From contig OZ005604.1 of NCBI GenBank assembly GCA_963930655.1, positions 17,556,001-17,620,000 on the forward strand: DNA of 64,000 bases, written 5' to 3'. Under the pieces are notes generated by a model. That model made no database searches. It was not told the origin of the DNA and saw only the letters and a list, made by a program, of their open reading frames with translations. This document shows positions 36,760 to 48,300 of the stretch, piece after piece (position 1 is the first letter of the stretch; every line of letters begins with the position of its first letter). The position numbers were made by a program, and so were the translations under genes. This stretch comes from Myrica gale. Lineage: Eukaryota; Streptophyta; Magnoliopsida; Fagales; Myricaceae.

Positions 36760-37098
36760 GTCTATTGAGGAGTTGTTGTCAATGAAAACCGCCCCTATTG
36801 AGGATTCAACAATGTCGGCAAGGGCCTTTGGCGCGTCTATTAGCCCATTGGAATGCAAAGGGTTCTATGAGATTCCTAGTGTAAACTTGTGAATCTGCGT
36901 TCACGAAGAAATTCTAATAAAGATTGTGATGTTTGTCCGAATTTCATCAATAATTTATTAATATATATTTATTTAATATAATTTGGACCATTAAAACTTT
37001 TGTACCACCTTTTTCTTCACCTGCATCATATATTCTCCCTCTCCGAGTTGTTTTAAGACTTGGACAAATTCAAAGTCAGCTAAGGTTGCATAAATCCA

Positions 37099-37210
37099 GG
37101 TCAAACGTTCTAAAATAGTAGGTATGACTAGGGCGTTTGTTGGTGAAAATTTTGGGTCAAACGTTCTAAAATAGAAGGTCTGACTAGGGCGTTTGTTGGT
37201 GGAAATTTTG
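37099..37210. repeat. 56-bp tandem duplication
   Basis: GGTCAAACGTTCTAAAATAG starts at 37099 and again at 37155. Both units run to a GGTG(G)AAATTTTGG end with three differences. Confidence 0.95.
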
Positions 37211-37383
37211 GCACCTCAAAATTTCGGGCCTGTTTAAAAAATTATAAAATAATCTATCTACCTATCAAATAATTCTTTTTTTATTGTAATATTCATTCAA
37301 ATCTTTTCTCTCTTCACTTTGCACCAACTCCCATAAAATATCTTTACTTTTTCATCAACCCCAATACTCTAAAATTTCTAGAG
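37200..37383. repeat. MITE-like repeat, copy 2 of 3
   Basis: It shares ATTATAAAATAATCT, ATCAAATAATTC, TTCATTCAAATC and the ACTTT..CACCAACTCCCAT words with 20543-20705, in the same order, and ends at ACTCTAAAATTT. Exact ends were not found. Confidence 0.55.
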
Positions 37384-38838
37384 TAATGATATACCCTCGA
37401 CTCAAAACTGACTTCTAGCCAACCCTGCATACGTGACGCCAGTTCTTTTTGCTTGAAATGTGGCACCATGTTTAAAAAAAACAAAAAATTGCTTGCAAAA
37501 ACGCTATACACACTCTATCTCTCTCCAAATTCTTATCCGTAATATTTCCCCCAAAATCTATAGCATGTTAGTCTTCATCCTCTCCCCCAAACGATATGGA
37601 CAAAAATCGAGGTCTCCAATCTCAATCGCCAATTTCTCTTTAGGTACTTTGTTAGTTTTTCTATCTTTCTTTTTCCTCTCTTTTGTTTTGGTTTTATCTG
37701 AATCAAAGTTTATTTATTTCCCAGAAGTTTTGGTTTTCACTCAAGTTTGAATATATGAATGAAACCCATGTCATGGGTATTTAGAAAAATGATGGAACTC
37801 TTTCAAAATACGTAAATTTTGCTTATATCCTAATTCTGGGTCGCTTTGGATGTAAAAATTATCATGCATTTTTAGAGGACCTCATAGAATGGCCAAATCC
37901 TCACATTTGCTAAATTTGCTTCGATTTCTGGTGATCAAAGCTTTTGGGGTACTTAGGTCACCAATAATATGTGTTAATTTTCTTAAAACCAAAACTGTAT
38001 ATTGAAAACATCTAGAGGTGAGTCTGGTAGTATATCGTTTAAGAAAAGCTGCACTGTAGCTCACATTTTTTTGCCCTTGTCTACTATTATAAGCACGAGC
38101 AATATGTAATGTCTCCGATGTCTTTTTTATGAAATCAGTTAATTTAATGTTTTATCATGTATATTGTTGTCTTCTAATGACTTCCAACAATTCCTTTGGT
38201 TTATCTATGTTCTATATGTGACATTTTGAATTTTCAATTGTGAGTCCTAGGATTAAGGCAACCCAAGAGGGGGGTGAATTGGTTTTCTAAACTTTTTGCT
38301 TTTAACCCCTAAAAACGTGTTTGCAAAGTAACTACTAATTTAACACAAATATGTAATATGCAACAAGTGTAAATACATGTGATGCACTGAGGGCATTCTG
38401 GTCATTTCAAGTGGAATAGAGTCACGTGTGACGCACGTAGACAAAAAACCCTCTATTTTGATGGAGTATTTAGACAGAAGACAAAGATTGACAGGTTTCG
38501 AAAGATACATGTCTTAAATTATTTGATTGAAAAATAAAGGTAGCAACTTGATTTTTGCCCAAAGATATGGGACTAACTATGAATTTACCCCTATATCTAA
38601 ATAAATAAAATTATTTTTTATAACTTTTATTAGTAAATAAAGATTTGAGTTCGGATATGACTAAGATGTCGATTGCGGCGACGCTTATTGGATACTATGT
38701 CAGACCTTATCTATAAGGTTCTTATTAATGATTTTTATGGACAGTCTAAATCAAAATTATTTATAATAATAATAATATATAAAAAATTAGAGCAGTGAAC
38801 CTTAATGGGCTAATTATTGACTCAATCTGAGTCATAGA

Positions 38839-39522
38839 TGTAAGAAATATGCCCTAAAAACTATTTGTCTAAATAATAATTATTTAGATGTCACATATTT
38901 GTATTTATTTATTGAATAATATGATGTGACATAAGATGTTACCTATATATTATTGAATGACATTATAAAAAAGTCATGTCAATGATTGATTAATCAAAGG
39001 CGAGAAATATGACTTTTCGGTTCCTTGTTCACTTTATATTTTATTGTAGACCGAGACATATTTTGATGTACGATAGATTTACACTCATTGTGCCTCTATT
39101 TAATAGGATGATGGACTTCGTCATTGAGGTAGTGACCTTAAGCAAACGAGTTGGTGTAATATAAGAGTACATGCACTGAACGAGATTAAATATGAATACA
39201 TTCTGAAATTGGTCACTAATGTTGATAAGGTATTCGACACAATTGGTTTATTGTATCCTCAAACTTGAGAGATTTATATGGATCTATTTGTTGTGTACTT
39301 GTGCTTTGACCGAATCATTTGATAATGATCTTTCAAGGTCAAATATTTCAGATAACGTTGGGTCTTGTACATAATAAATGAGTTTGTATAAATGCTCAAT
39401 AATGAATCCATCAGTCTGCATGCTCAATAATGATGAGGTAGTATATTCAAGATATCTGCATAGGTTTGGACTAGAAAAAAAATTCATTGGTCAATGGTAT
39501 TTGGTGAAAATATTTTTCAAAA

Positions 39523-39564
<42 letters not shown>

Positions 39565-41460
39565 GAAATTGTTTTTGAAACAATTTATAGTCTAACGAGT
39601 TACAGATTATGAATTGAGAATTACATGAGTTAGGGATTTAATCGGTAATATGATTCTGGTCCTATTGACTCATGTGAAATATAGTATGGTGGAAGGATAA
39701 ATAAACAAATAATTGTTAGAAAAGGGGATTTCACAAATCAATATCAAATTCTCAGGGGTGAATTGTAATATGTTGATGGACAAATTACAATTAGTAGAAG
39801 CCCAAAATTCGGAATAAAAGAATATAAGATAGTTAATGGGAAAAGAGTTTTTCCATGTGATCTTACGGCCTAGATTTGAGATTCCTAACGATTTCACGTA
39901 CTATCACAGCTAGGATTTTCATATATAAGGATATCTATGAGATAGTCTGCCCTGATGTGACTAATCGTTACTCTGAGAGTTGGCCATCATGACTCAGAGA
40001 AAACCCTACACAGTTGTGAGCGTGGAGAGGAAGGAGACAAGAACTTGAAGATTATTGAAGAATTCTCAGGATTAAGAAAGAGAGAATTGGTAAGTTAATT
40101 TTTCGCAAGCAAACTTTCAGTGGTATCGGAGCGAGGTTAGTTGAAGCTCGTACTCTTGAGATTTGTACCATTGTTCGTGAAAATTATTCATAGTAATCCG
40201 AGTGTTTGATTTGATTGAAAAATGTTTTCCATGTCGGTTTTATTTTTCAACGTTTCTTGGCATCTTTTCAATAAGTGTTGTTAAAAAGCTTTTATAGAAT
40301 TGGTGCACCAGATTCGGTTACTTGTGAATGATTTTAAGAGTTATTATTGTTTTGCCGTTCATGTTTTATGAAATTCTATTACGTTTTTATTACATCTGAA
40401 TATTATGGAACTCGGTTGAATGAAAGTTATATTTTCCACTTTCACACTTTGATTAGATCCAACGTCAATTCGTTTTATTTGTTCAAATTTCGGATTGAAG
40501 CATGCTGTTTGATTATTTGATTTCGTTTTTGCAAAAACATGAGAAACAAGAGAGAAAAAGTTTCTCTCACAAAGAATAGTGGGCGGCAGCACGGTGGAGC
40601 TGTTGCCGCACCACTTGGCTGGAGCTCATGGCAAGACTTGCGCCTGGTATAATCGGCCCAGCCTTGCCTGAGCCGGAGTAGTTTCCGGCGGCCTTTGAGG
40701 CCGCTGGAATCACAGTTGGCAACACAGCGTGTAATACACGGGTGTGTAAGTGGCCTACCGGCGGCTACCAGTGCGCTGGACGGCAGCGCTGTGGCTGCCG
40801 GTGGTAAGGCCAGCCACTGTCCAACCTAGGGTTAGCCGGACGTGGCCAACAGGGGCGGCTGGCAGCCGCCTGCCCTCTCCCTTGGGGCACCCAGACATAG
40901 GATGTTTGGGTCACCCATTTGGGCCAAACGGCCCTACCCGACCCAATAGTTGGGCAGGCTTTGAAATTTTTAAAACTTGTGGGCTGTTGTTTTTTTATGC
41001 GATTGTTAATAAGTTTGTAAAACTGTTGGGATGCTACCGTTTGGGCCAACTAAAAAGAGATGTTAGTTGTTTTAATAAGGGCAGCACGACATTTCATTAA
41101 AAAAAAAAAAAGTGAAAAAGGAAATGGGAGAGGACTTTGCCACAAGGGCTGTGCCATGTTGGGTCAGCCCATGGATTGGATCCATGGGCAGCCCAAATGG
41201 CAACCATGGAGACCAATAAGGGCTGCCCATGGAGACCATGGACCACATGATTCGGTCCGGGTTTGACCCAGACCATGACCTACACAGTTGTGAGTTTGAA
41301 GGAGGCAAAATACTTAACCTGCTAATATAAAATTTTCAAGATAAGAACATAAAGGTTATTGAAGATTTCTTTGGATCAACAAAAAGAGAATTGATACGTT
41401 AATTTTTCGCCGACAAAATTTTAATAGATTCTAATTCAATTTCAATCCTTATCTAACAAT
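38839..41460 (+). mobile_element. Truncated long-LTR retrotransposon remnant
   Basis: A 1281-bp block beginning TGTAAGAAATATGCCC and ending AAACTTTCA (38839-40119) is followed at 40121 by TGGTATCGGAGC, a primer-binding-site-like word. This fits a 5' LTR. The internal region (40120-41280) is GC-rich in 40575-40960 and contains no gag or pol words. From about 41281 a second copy of the LTR tail (CACAGTTGTGAG..., GAGAATTG.TA.GTTAATTTTTCGC) appears with divergence. No target duplication was found. Confidence 0.6.
39527..39560. repeat. (AT)n microsatellite
   Basis: About 17 AT dinucleotides, inside the LTR-like block. Confidence 0.95.
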
Positions 41461-42331
41461 TGGTATAGCTTAATAATTTGTAAAGATTGACAGGGTTTTT
41501 CCCCTCGGCCTTCCATGGTGGGGCGCAGGGCGTGAGGCGTGAGGGCAGAAATATGTAGAAGTCGGTTTACAACTTGCCTCTGTAATTTATATAATACATG
41601 ATAAAACGACGAATAAATAAAAAAAAATTAATTATATATATAAGAGAAATTGACCTGTAATTGGTTGTTGGAAATGGAAAGCTTGGAGAAATATCGAAGG
41701 TGATGGTGAGGTGTAAGAGATATTGCTACAGTAGTTCCAAGTTTCTAGAAAAGTTTAGATCACCAGACAAAGAAGCAGATTTGCAGAAAGTTTTTACTTT
41801 CTAAATTTGTTCAATCTATTAGAGTTTGTCTTATCTTGGCCACCAAGGAAATTAAATGCTAGACCTTTTCTGGAGTATCATCCTTGATTAGTAATTTATA
41901 AATAGGTTTTCTAACTAAGGTGTAATTATTCATCTACTTCAATCTGCAACCCCATATGCGGAATCCTGATATGCTGAGTCCAAATACCAGATGCTAAACC
42001 TTGGTAGTTTCTAAATCAATTGAGAAGAATTACTTACAGGCTTCTGCTTCACAGATGAAGGTTTTCCAACATGAAATGCTGACCAGTTGCATATTCAAAA
42101 ACTGTAACAAACTGCATTTGATTTAACTTGACGTATCAAAGATAACCTTATCATAATCTTTGCGGCTTCGGTTTTACAGTACAGTGATTGAACAAATAAA
42201 TACAATTTTCATACCCTCTCCCCTCGATTTTTTACAAGAAGCATTTACAACAACATTTGCAATAGTTGAATGTTCGTGATATTCACACCAATGAATTCCC
42301 GTAATGAAAGTGAGATTGCACTCTCTAGGTT
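41461..42331 (-). other. 3' flank and probable 3' UTR of the LysM kinase gene
   Basis: No gene was recognised. The few hundred bases next to 42332 are the likely 3' UTR of the receptor kinase. Confidence 0.45.
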
Positions 42332-45300
42332 CTACCTTCCTGACATAAGATTCACAAGATCTTGATTTTCATGAAAGGCGCGGACATCCCAATCCTCAGT
42401 TGTGGATGAAAGTGTCATCAGGGCGACCACGATACCTCGCATACTTGGACGTAGCTGCGGATTATCATGCGTGCATACCTTGGCAAGCTTTCCCACCTGC
42501 AACCAGACACTCCCATAGCTTCACCAAAATTGAAATCATAAAACAGAACATTAAAGAGGCTTTTGTATAAGTTGTTTCACCTTCAGGACTGAGTCGAGTG
42601 GGTAGTCGTCTCCAAGCCGAGGGTCAACTAGCTTGCGTAGGTCCTCTCCAGGATTAGGCTCATTAAGAACATTGTCAAACTGTTGAAACACAGAAATATA
42701 TTACATATATATTCGAGGTTGATTCCCGAGACAAAAGATTCAGGCTGTAACAGACAAAATGAAGCCCAGCAAAAGCCTTCATATCAAGCTCTCACGACAA
42801 AAAAAAAGGGTGGAGGGGTGGGGGAGGTCTGAATTAGAAGAATGGAAAGAAGACTTACTAGACCGACAAGGCCTTTAGATTCGACAGAGGAACCACTTGG
42901 CCTGACTACAGCTTCCTTGGCAGAAATAAGTTCATAAAGGACAACCCCAAAAGCATATACATCTACTTTGGGAGTAGCTTCTCCGTACTGAGCATATCTG
43001 CACACAAAATGTGAAGTTTAATCCAAGTTTATACAGAGACAAACATACACAGCTTTTCCTCCCATTTTAGGAAGGGATGCAGGGGTCAGTGAATACTGAG
43101 TAGCGAACCCATTATAGTCACTCCAAGGAGAAAATCCCTGGATGGAAAGATAAGACATCACAAGCAGTGCAGGATACAATATTCCAACCAGAAGAAAAAT
43201 TACATTCCTCAGGCATCTAAAACCCTGACCACACTTACTCCACAAGAAGGGCCTCCCAAAGTTCCCGAGGGTAGCTGCCAGGTGCCATTAACCATCGGTG
43301 AGATTTAACAAATCAGAAGGCCCAGCCAACCTCTTAGATATGTATAAGGATGGAAATTAATCAATTGCGCACAATTATGAATTCTCAGAGTCATTGATTT
43401 ACAGACTGGGTGAAAACTGCTAGAAACATCTACATACTGATCATTAGGCTCATACATCTCCATCCTAACAGCTTCCGCAAGCCAAAACACCCCAAATTTA
43501 TCTGTCATCACTAAATTTGCTGCTACAACCAAAAGTCAACTTACTCGGGTGGCATGTATCCAAATGTTCCCACAAGCCGTGTGGGGACTAATGAACCTCC
43601 AACTTCAGTGAGTTTAGCTAATCCAAAATCTGCAACCTGCAATGCAAACATTTCAGTATGACAATATGAAAAAGCTCTTGAGATCTATAACAAGAAGAGA
43701 GGTACAAATTCAACCTTTGCATGTAAGTTATTGTCGATCGATATATTGGCTGATTTAATATCACGATGAATATAGACAGGAACAGTATGCTCATGGATGT
43801 ATTCAAGACCTCTGGCTGAATCAAGGGCAATTTGCACCCTAGCAGACCATGGTAATGGGTCCCTGCCTGGAAATGTGTCAACACAGTTATGACCATTTAT
43901 CTAAGCACTACATCGCTTATAAAGATCCTCACCATGTACACATGATCTCACCTGCTGAGCCATGCAAATGTTGGCTTAAGGTGCCGTTCTCAATAAATTC
44001 GTAAACTAGGAAAAGAGACTCTCCAATGCAATATCCAATCAAGCGCACCTGCCATGATGGGAAGTAAGTGATGTGTATTGTATTGAAGATGGAAAAAAAA
44101 AATAACAGCTTGAAAATCCATCTATGCAACAGCAGAAAAAACTTCCATATGACTTGTATGACGCGTGACACGTAATACATACACAACTGAGTCATCACAA
44201 ATCCTCCAGGGGAGAATTAGTATCATTATAAGTTATTGAGATACTGTAACTCAAAAACCTCCATTACACACAAGTATAACAGGTTCCATCTGCAATCATT
44301 TTGATTCTTGCAGCAGACTACATTTCTTGCGAAGGTAACATGGATCTTTTGTAACACGCCTGGACTAAAATAGTTCAATTATGGTAGCAACTCTTAGTTG
44401 ATGACCAGCTGATGTGGGCTTTAGAGTGGGCCTGTGATTGCTTAATGGATTGAAGGTCCAGATGATGGGTTATGCATTGGAGGCCTGAATTGCCATTTGG
44501 GTGAGTTCGGTAATTTTAGTAAGCTGATTAGATATCAGAATCCAGCTGCATTCAGCTGCTTATGCTATATAAGGCAAAGGTTATATTGTTTTTAGCCATT
44601 GAAGAACCAAAACGCTTTTAGCGTCTCTTTTCCCATCTCTCTATTCTGTAAGGCCAAACCTCGAATTTGGCCATTTCTGTTCTTGCATTTCTATTGAACT
44701 TCAATACAATTCTAATTTCCCGTATTATTCTCTACTACAATTACACTATCCTAAGCTGACTGTTACATCTTTTTTAAGATGCACATATAAACCTCTGATA
44801 CCTAGGCAATTAAGGTCATACTTGCAGGCTTTATGTTGATGCTGCAACTATAAGAGCTTCAATTTTACATTGCACATTGTCATTCTGAGGATGATCTTTA
44901 GGGTTGAATAGCATTGATGATGGGTTAAATGGGAAAAGCCGACCCTTGAGGGATATATAGAGTTTGCCAGTTTAGGGTGTGTATTTACCAAGTTGAGGCC
45001 CATCTCTCCAATATATAAACAGCAATAGACATTATAAGAACCTTTCATACTTATGTGAGCAACTCTCCAAAGAATACGGGTGATGAAATCTGAAGTTATA
45101 TTTACTTCAGAAAAAAATAAAGGGATATAGCATAGAATTCAGTCCTTTTAAGCAATAATGACATTGTTCTTGAGGACATTACCAGGTTCAAGTGGTGAAC
45201 ACGTGTTAAAACATTCAATTCAGCAAGAAATTCTCTGGATGCTTGCGTATCCATCTTCTTGATTGCAGCTTTCTGCACAGGTAGTAATGGGAGGCAGTTA

Positions 45301-48300
45301 GGAAAGAGAAAACTGGTACAGAAAAATAAATTAAGATGCCCCGGTCAAAAGCTGGTGTGCTTGCATAGTCATCCATTTGGATATTAACAAATGCAACATG
45401 CAACATTGAACATACGAGATGTTGGTGAATGTTCACTTCATCTTTTACCTGTGCAGAGGCTAAACTAATGGGCAAGCTGTTCATCCATTTTTCCAATTCA
45501 CTCAGTAGATTAAGCTCTCATTCACTTCCACTTCCCCAGAGTGGGTGCTGAACCCTACTCAACTAAACGCATACAGCCAGATGGAGTGACTTTACAGATT
45601 TTACATTTTAGGCGTATTCCAACAACCAAGAAAGAGTTGCATTATAAGTCATTGTATCTAATCAGCCATGTGATTTGCAAGGTACTCGTTTGAACCTTTA
45701 TATACGCTTTTTTTTGGGGGGGGGGGGCGTTACTTCTTTATATATGCTTTGCTTTAATAAGTCTGTTCTCAGTAATGTCTCTGTAGTTGATTAAAAAATA
45801 AAAGAGTTCATAATCCTCAGTCTGAAAGGATGGCCACAGTTTTCCTATTTGAAAATAATCCCGAGAAGGTACCCTGAAACAGCAAATCTGCCATGTCGGG
45901 AAAGTAGGGTATTATTTCAATAAACCTGCATGACTATAGCTCTCGACAAAGAAAATCTAACAAGATGTAAAGAAAAGTGCATAATGAGCAAGTCTTCCAT
46001 GGATATCTAATTTGAATGGCACCTAAGATTAATGAAAATATATATGCTCATACCTCACCTCTCAGCTCTGCATAATAAACAGACCCAAAACCACCTTGCC
46101 CAATCTTATTAGCCAGACTGAAGTTATCAGTGGCTGTCGCAAGTTCTTCATATGAGAACTCCACTGATTTGTCAACTGTTATGCCAGTAAGAACTGAGGC
46201 TGAACCATCAGCAGGACCAGTTGATTGCATGTCCATGCCGAAGGTAATTCCAGGGCCTAGATCAGGATAGAGGTAAACCAATGAGATCAAGAAAAAAATG
46301 TAAAGAAATTGCAGGGCTATTAACCATGATTCTTTATAAGCAGTTCGAAGCAATCAGTGTCACTGCTCAGATTGGAGGTTATTTTCGGAGACTATCTTCA
46401 CAAAACAAGGATGGATCGGCTTAGTTGTAGTAGTAGGAATCTCAAGGAGCAAACTCTTGATACAAAAATGATAATCACATTCCTCGAAAGTGTAACATAT
46501 GTCAGCAACTTCTAACAAACTTATTACCCAACCAAAAAAAGGGAAGAATATCGACAAAGAAATATGGAACCTACCATAAATTCTTTTTTGCGAGGGGAGC
46601 GGGGGTGGAATTAAGGTTAACAGTAAGCAAAAGACCTTTACCTTATTAAAGGAAAACTAGGGTTTTTATTTATTATCCACACAGCAACTTGATTGCCTAT
46701 TCTGATTGGTGTTGCGGCAGAGCAGAATTTCAAATAGATTAGGATTTGTTTTCTAATCCGTTGTGTTATCTTGTATTTGTATTAGGCTTGTATTTGAATT
46801 AGACTTTTGTAATTATTTTCTATATAATGAAAGGCAAGCACCTCAAAAGAGGTATCCAGTCAAAATTTGTCATGGTATCAGAGCCTTCTCTGATTTTCTA
46901 GTTTTGTTCTTGATCGACTAATCCTTAATTTTTAGGGTTTCTGTTTTCTGATTTTTCTGAGGTTCAACTTGCCTCTCGAGTTTCTTGAATTCTTGTGTTG
47001 CATTGACTGCTTCTCGCCTCTAGTATTCTCGGTTTTCTTGGGTCTTGTGTTCACGGCAGCAGTTTTTTCTTCTTGATTTCTTTATCCTGTTCTGTTCTTG
47101 GTCTGTTTTCATGGCATCTGAGAGATCTGATTCCTTGTGCATTCGGTTCTCTGGTAAAAACTATTCTGCTTGGGAATTCCACTTTCAGCTTTTTGTCAAG
47201 GGTAAAGAACTCTGGGATCATGTTGATGGGACTGTTCCAGCCCCTGATAGTGCAAAGGAGCTGTCTACATGGGAGAGTAAGGATGCCAAGATCATGTCTT
47301 GGATCCTTGGTTCTGTTGAGCCTCATATTATCCTGAATCTACGACCCTACAAAACCTCCAAGGCTATGTGGGAGTATTTGCAGAGAATCTACAAGCAGAA
47401 TAATTAAGCTCGAAGATTTCATGGAATATGAGATGGCAAATTTTCTCAAGGTGGTTATCAGTGAAGGAGTTATATTCTGGGTTTTCAAATCAGTGGGTTG
47501 AATACACTGACATTGTGTATTCTTCTGTCTCTACTGCTGGTCTCCCTCATGTTCAAAGTGTGCATGAAACTAGTAAGAGGGATCAGTTCTGTATGAAACT
47601 GCATCCAGATTTTGAATCTATTCATTCTCAGTTAATGAATAGGGATCCAGTTCCTTCTCTTGATGTTTGTTTGGACGATTTGCTTCAGGTGGAGCAAAGG
47701 TTACTTACTTGGAGTACAATGGAACATCAACTTGCATCTCATGCTCAAGTGGCATTTGCAGCACAAGGAAAATCCAAGGGCCGAGACTATAGCACTACAC
47801 AATGCTTTAGTTGCAAGGGATTTGGTCACATTGCCACTCACTGTCCAAAGAAATTTTGCAACTATTGCAAAAAATCTGGACATATCATCAAGGGCTGCAC
47901 AATCCGACTCCTCGGAAGCAAGAGAGTGCCTATTCCACCTCTGTTGAAGTCTCGGGTGCATTATCTTCTCCAGCTCCAGTTGCCGCCACTCATGATTCAG
48001 CACCTGCCAGTTTCAGTTATACTTCTCTTACTCCTGATATGGTACAACAAATGACAGTTTCTGCCCTCTCCGCTTTAGGTATCTCAGGTAAAACAATGTC
48101 CTCCCCTAGTTCTTAGCTAATAGATTCTGGTGCCTCAAATCATATGACCAATGATTCCACATCGTTGCGCAATCTTCAGCCCTATGTTGGTCCTCTCCAA
48201 AACCACACGGTAGATGGTATTTCACTACCAATTTCTGCCATGGGTGATGTGTCTCCTATCATCCGTAATGTTTTGGTTTCTCCTACTCTTTCCACAAGTT

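Larger units (their letters stand above)
36773..38838. other. Stretch without recognisable gene; repeats only
   Basis: It holds a 56-base tandem duplication, a MITE-like copy and, near 38255, the words AACCCAAGAGGGGGGTGAATTGG often seen in plant LTR elements. No gene was recognised. Confidence 0.4.

Noticed and set aside
40750..41100. 116-codon plus-strand frame
   Set aside because: GC-rich internal DNA of an LTR remnant, with an equally long frame on the other strand and no recognisable domain.
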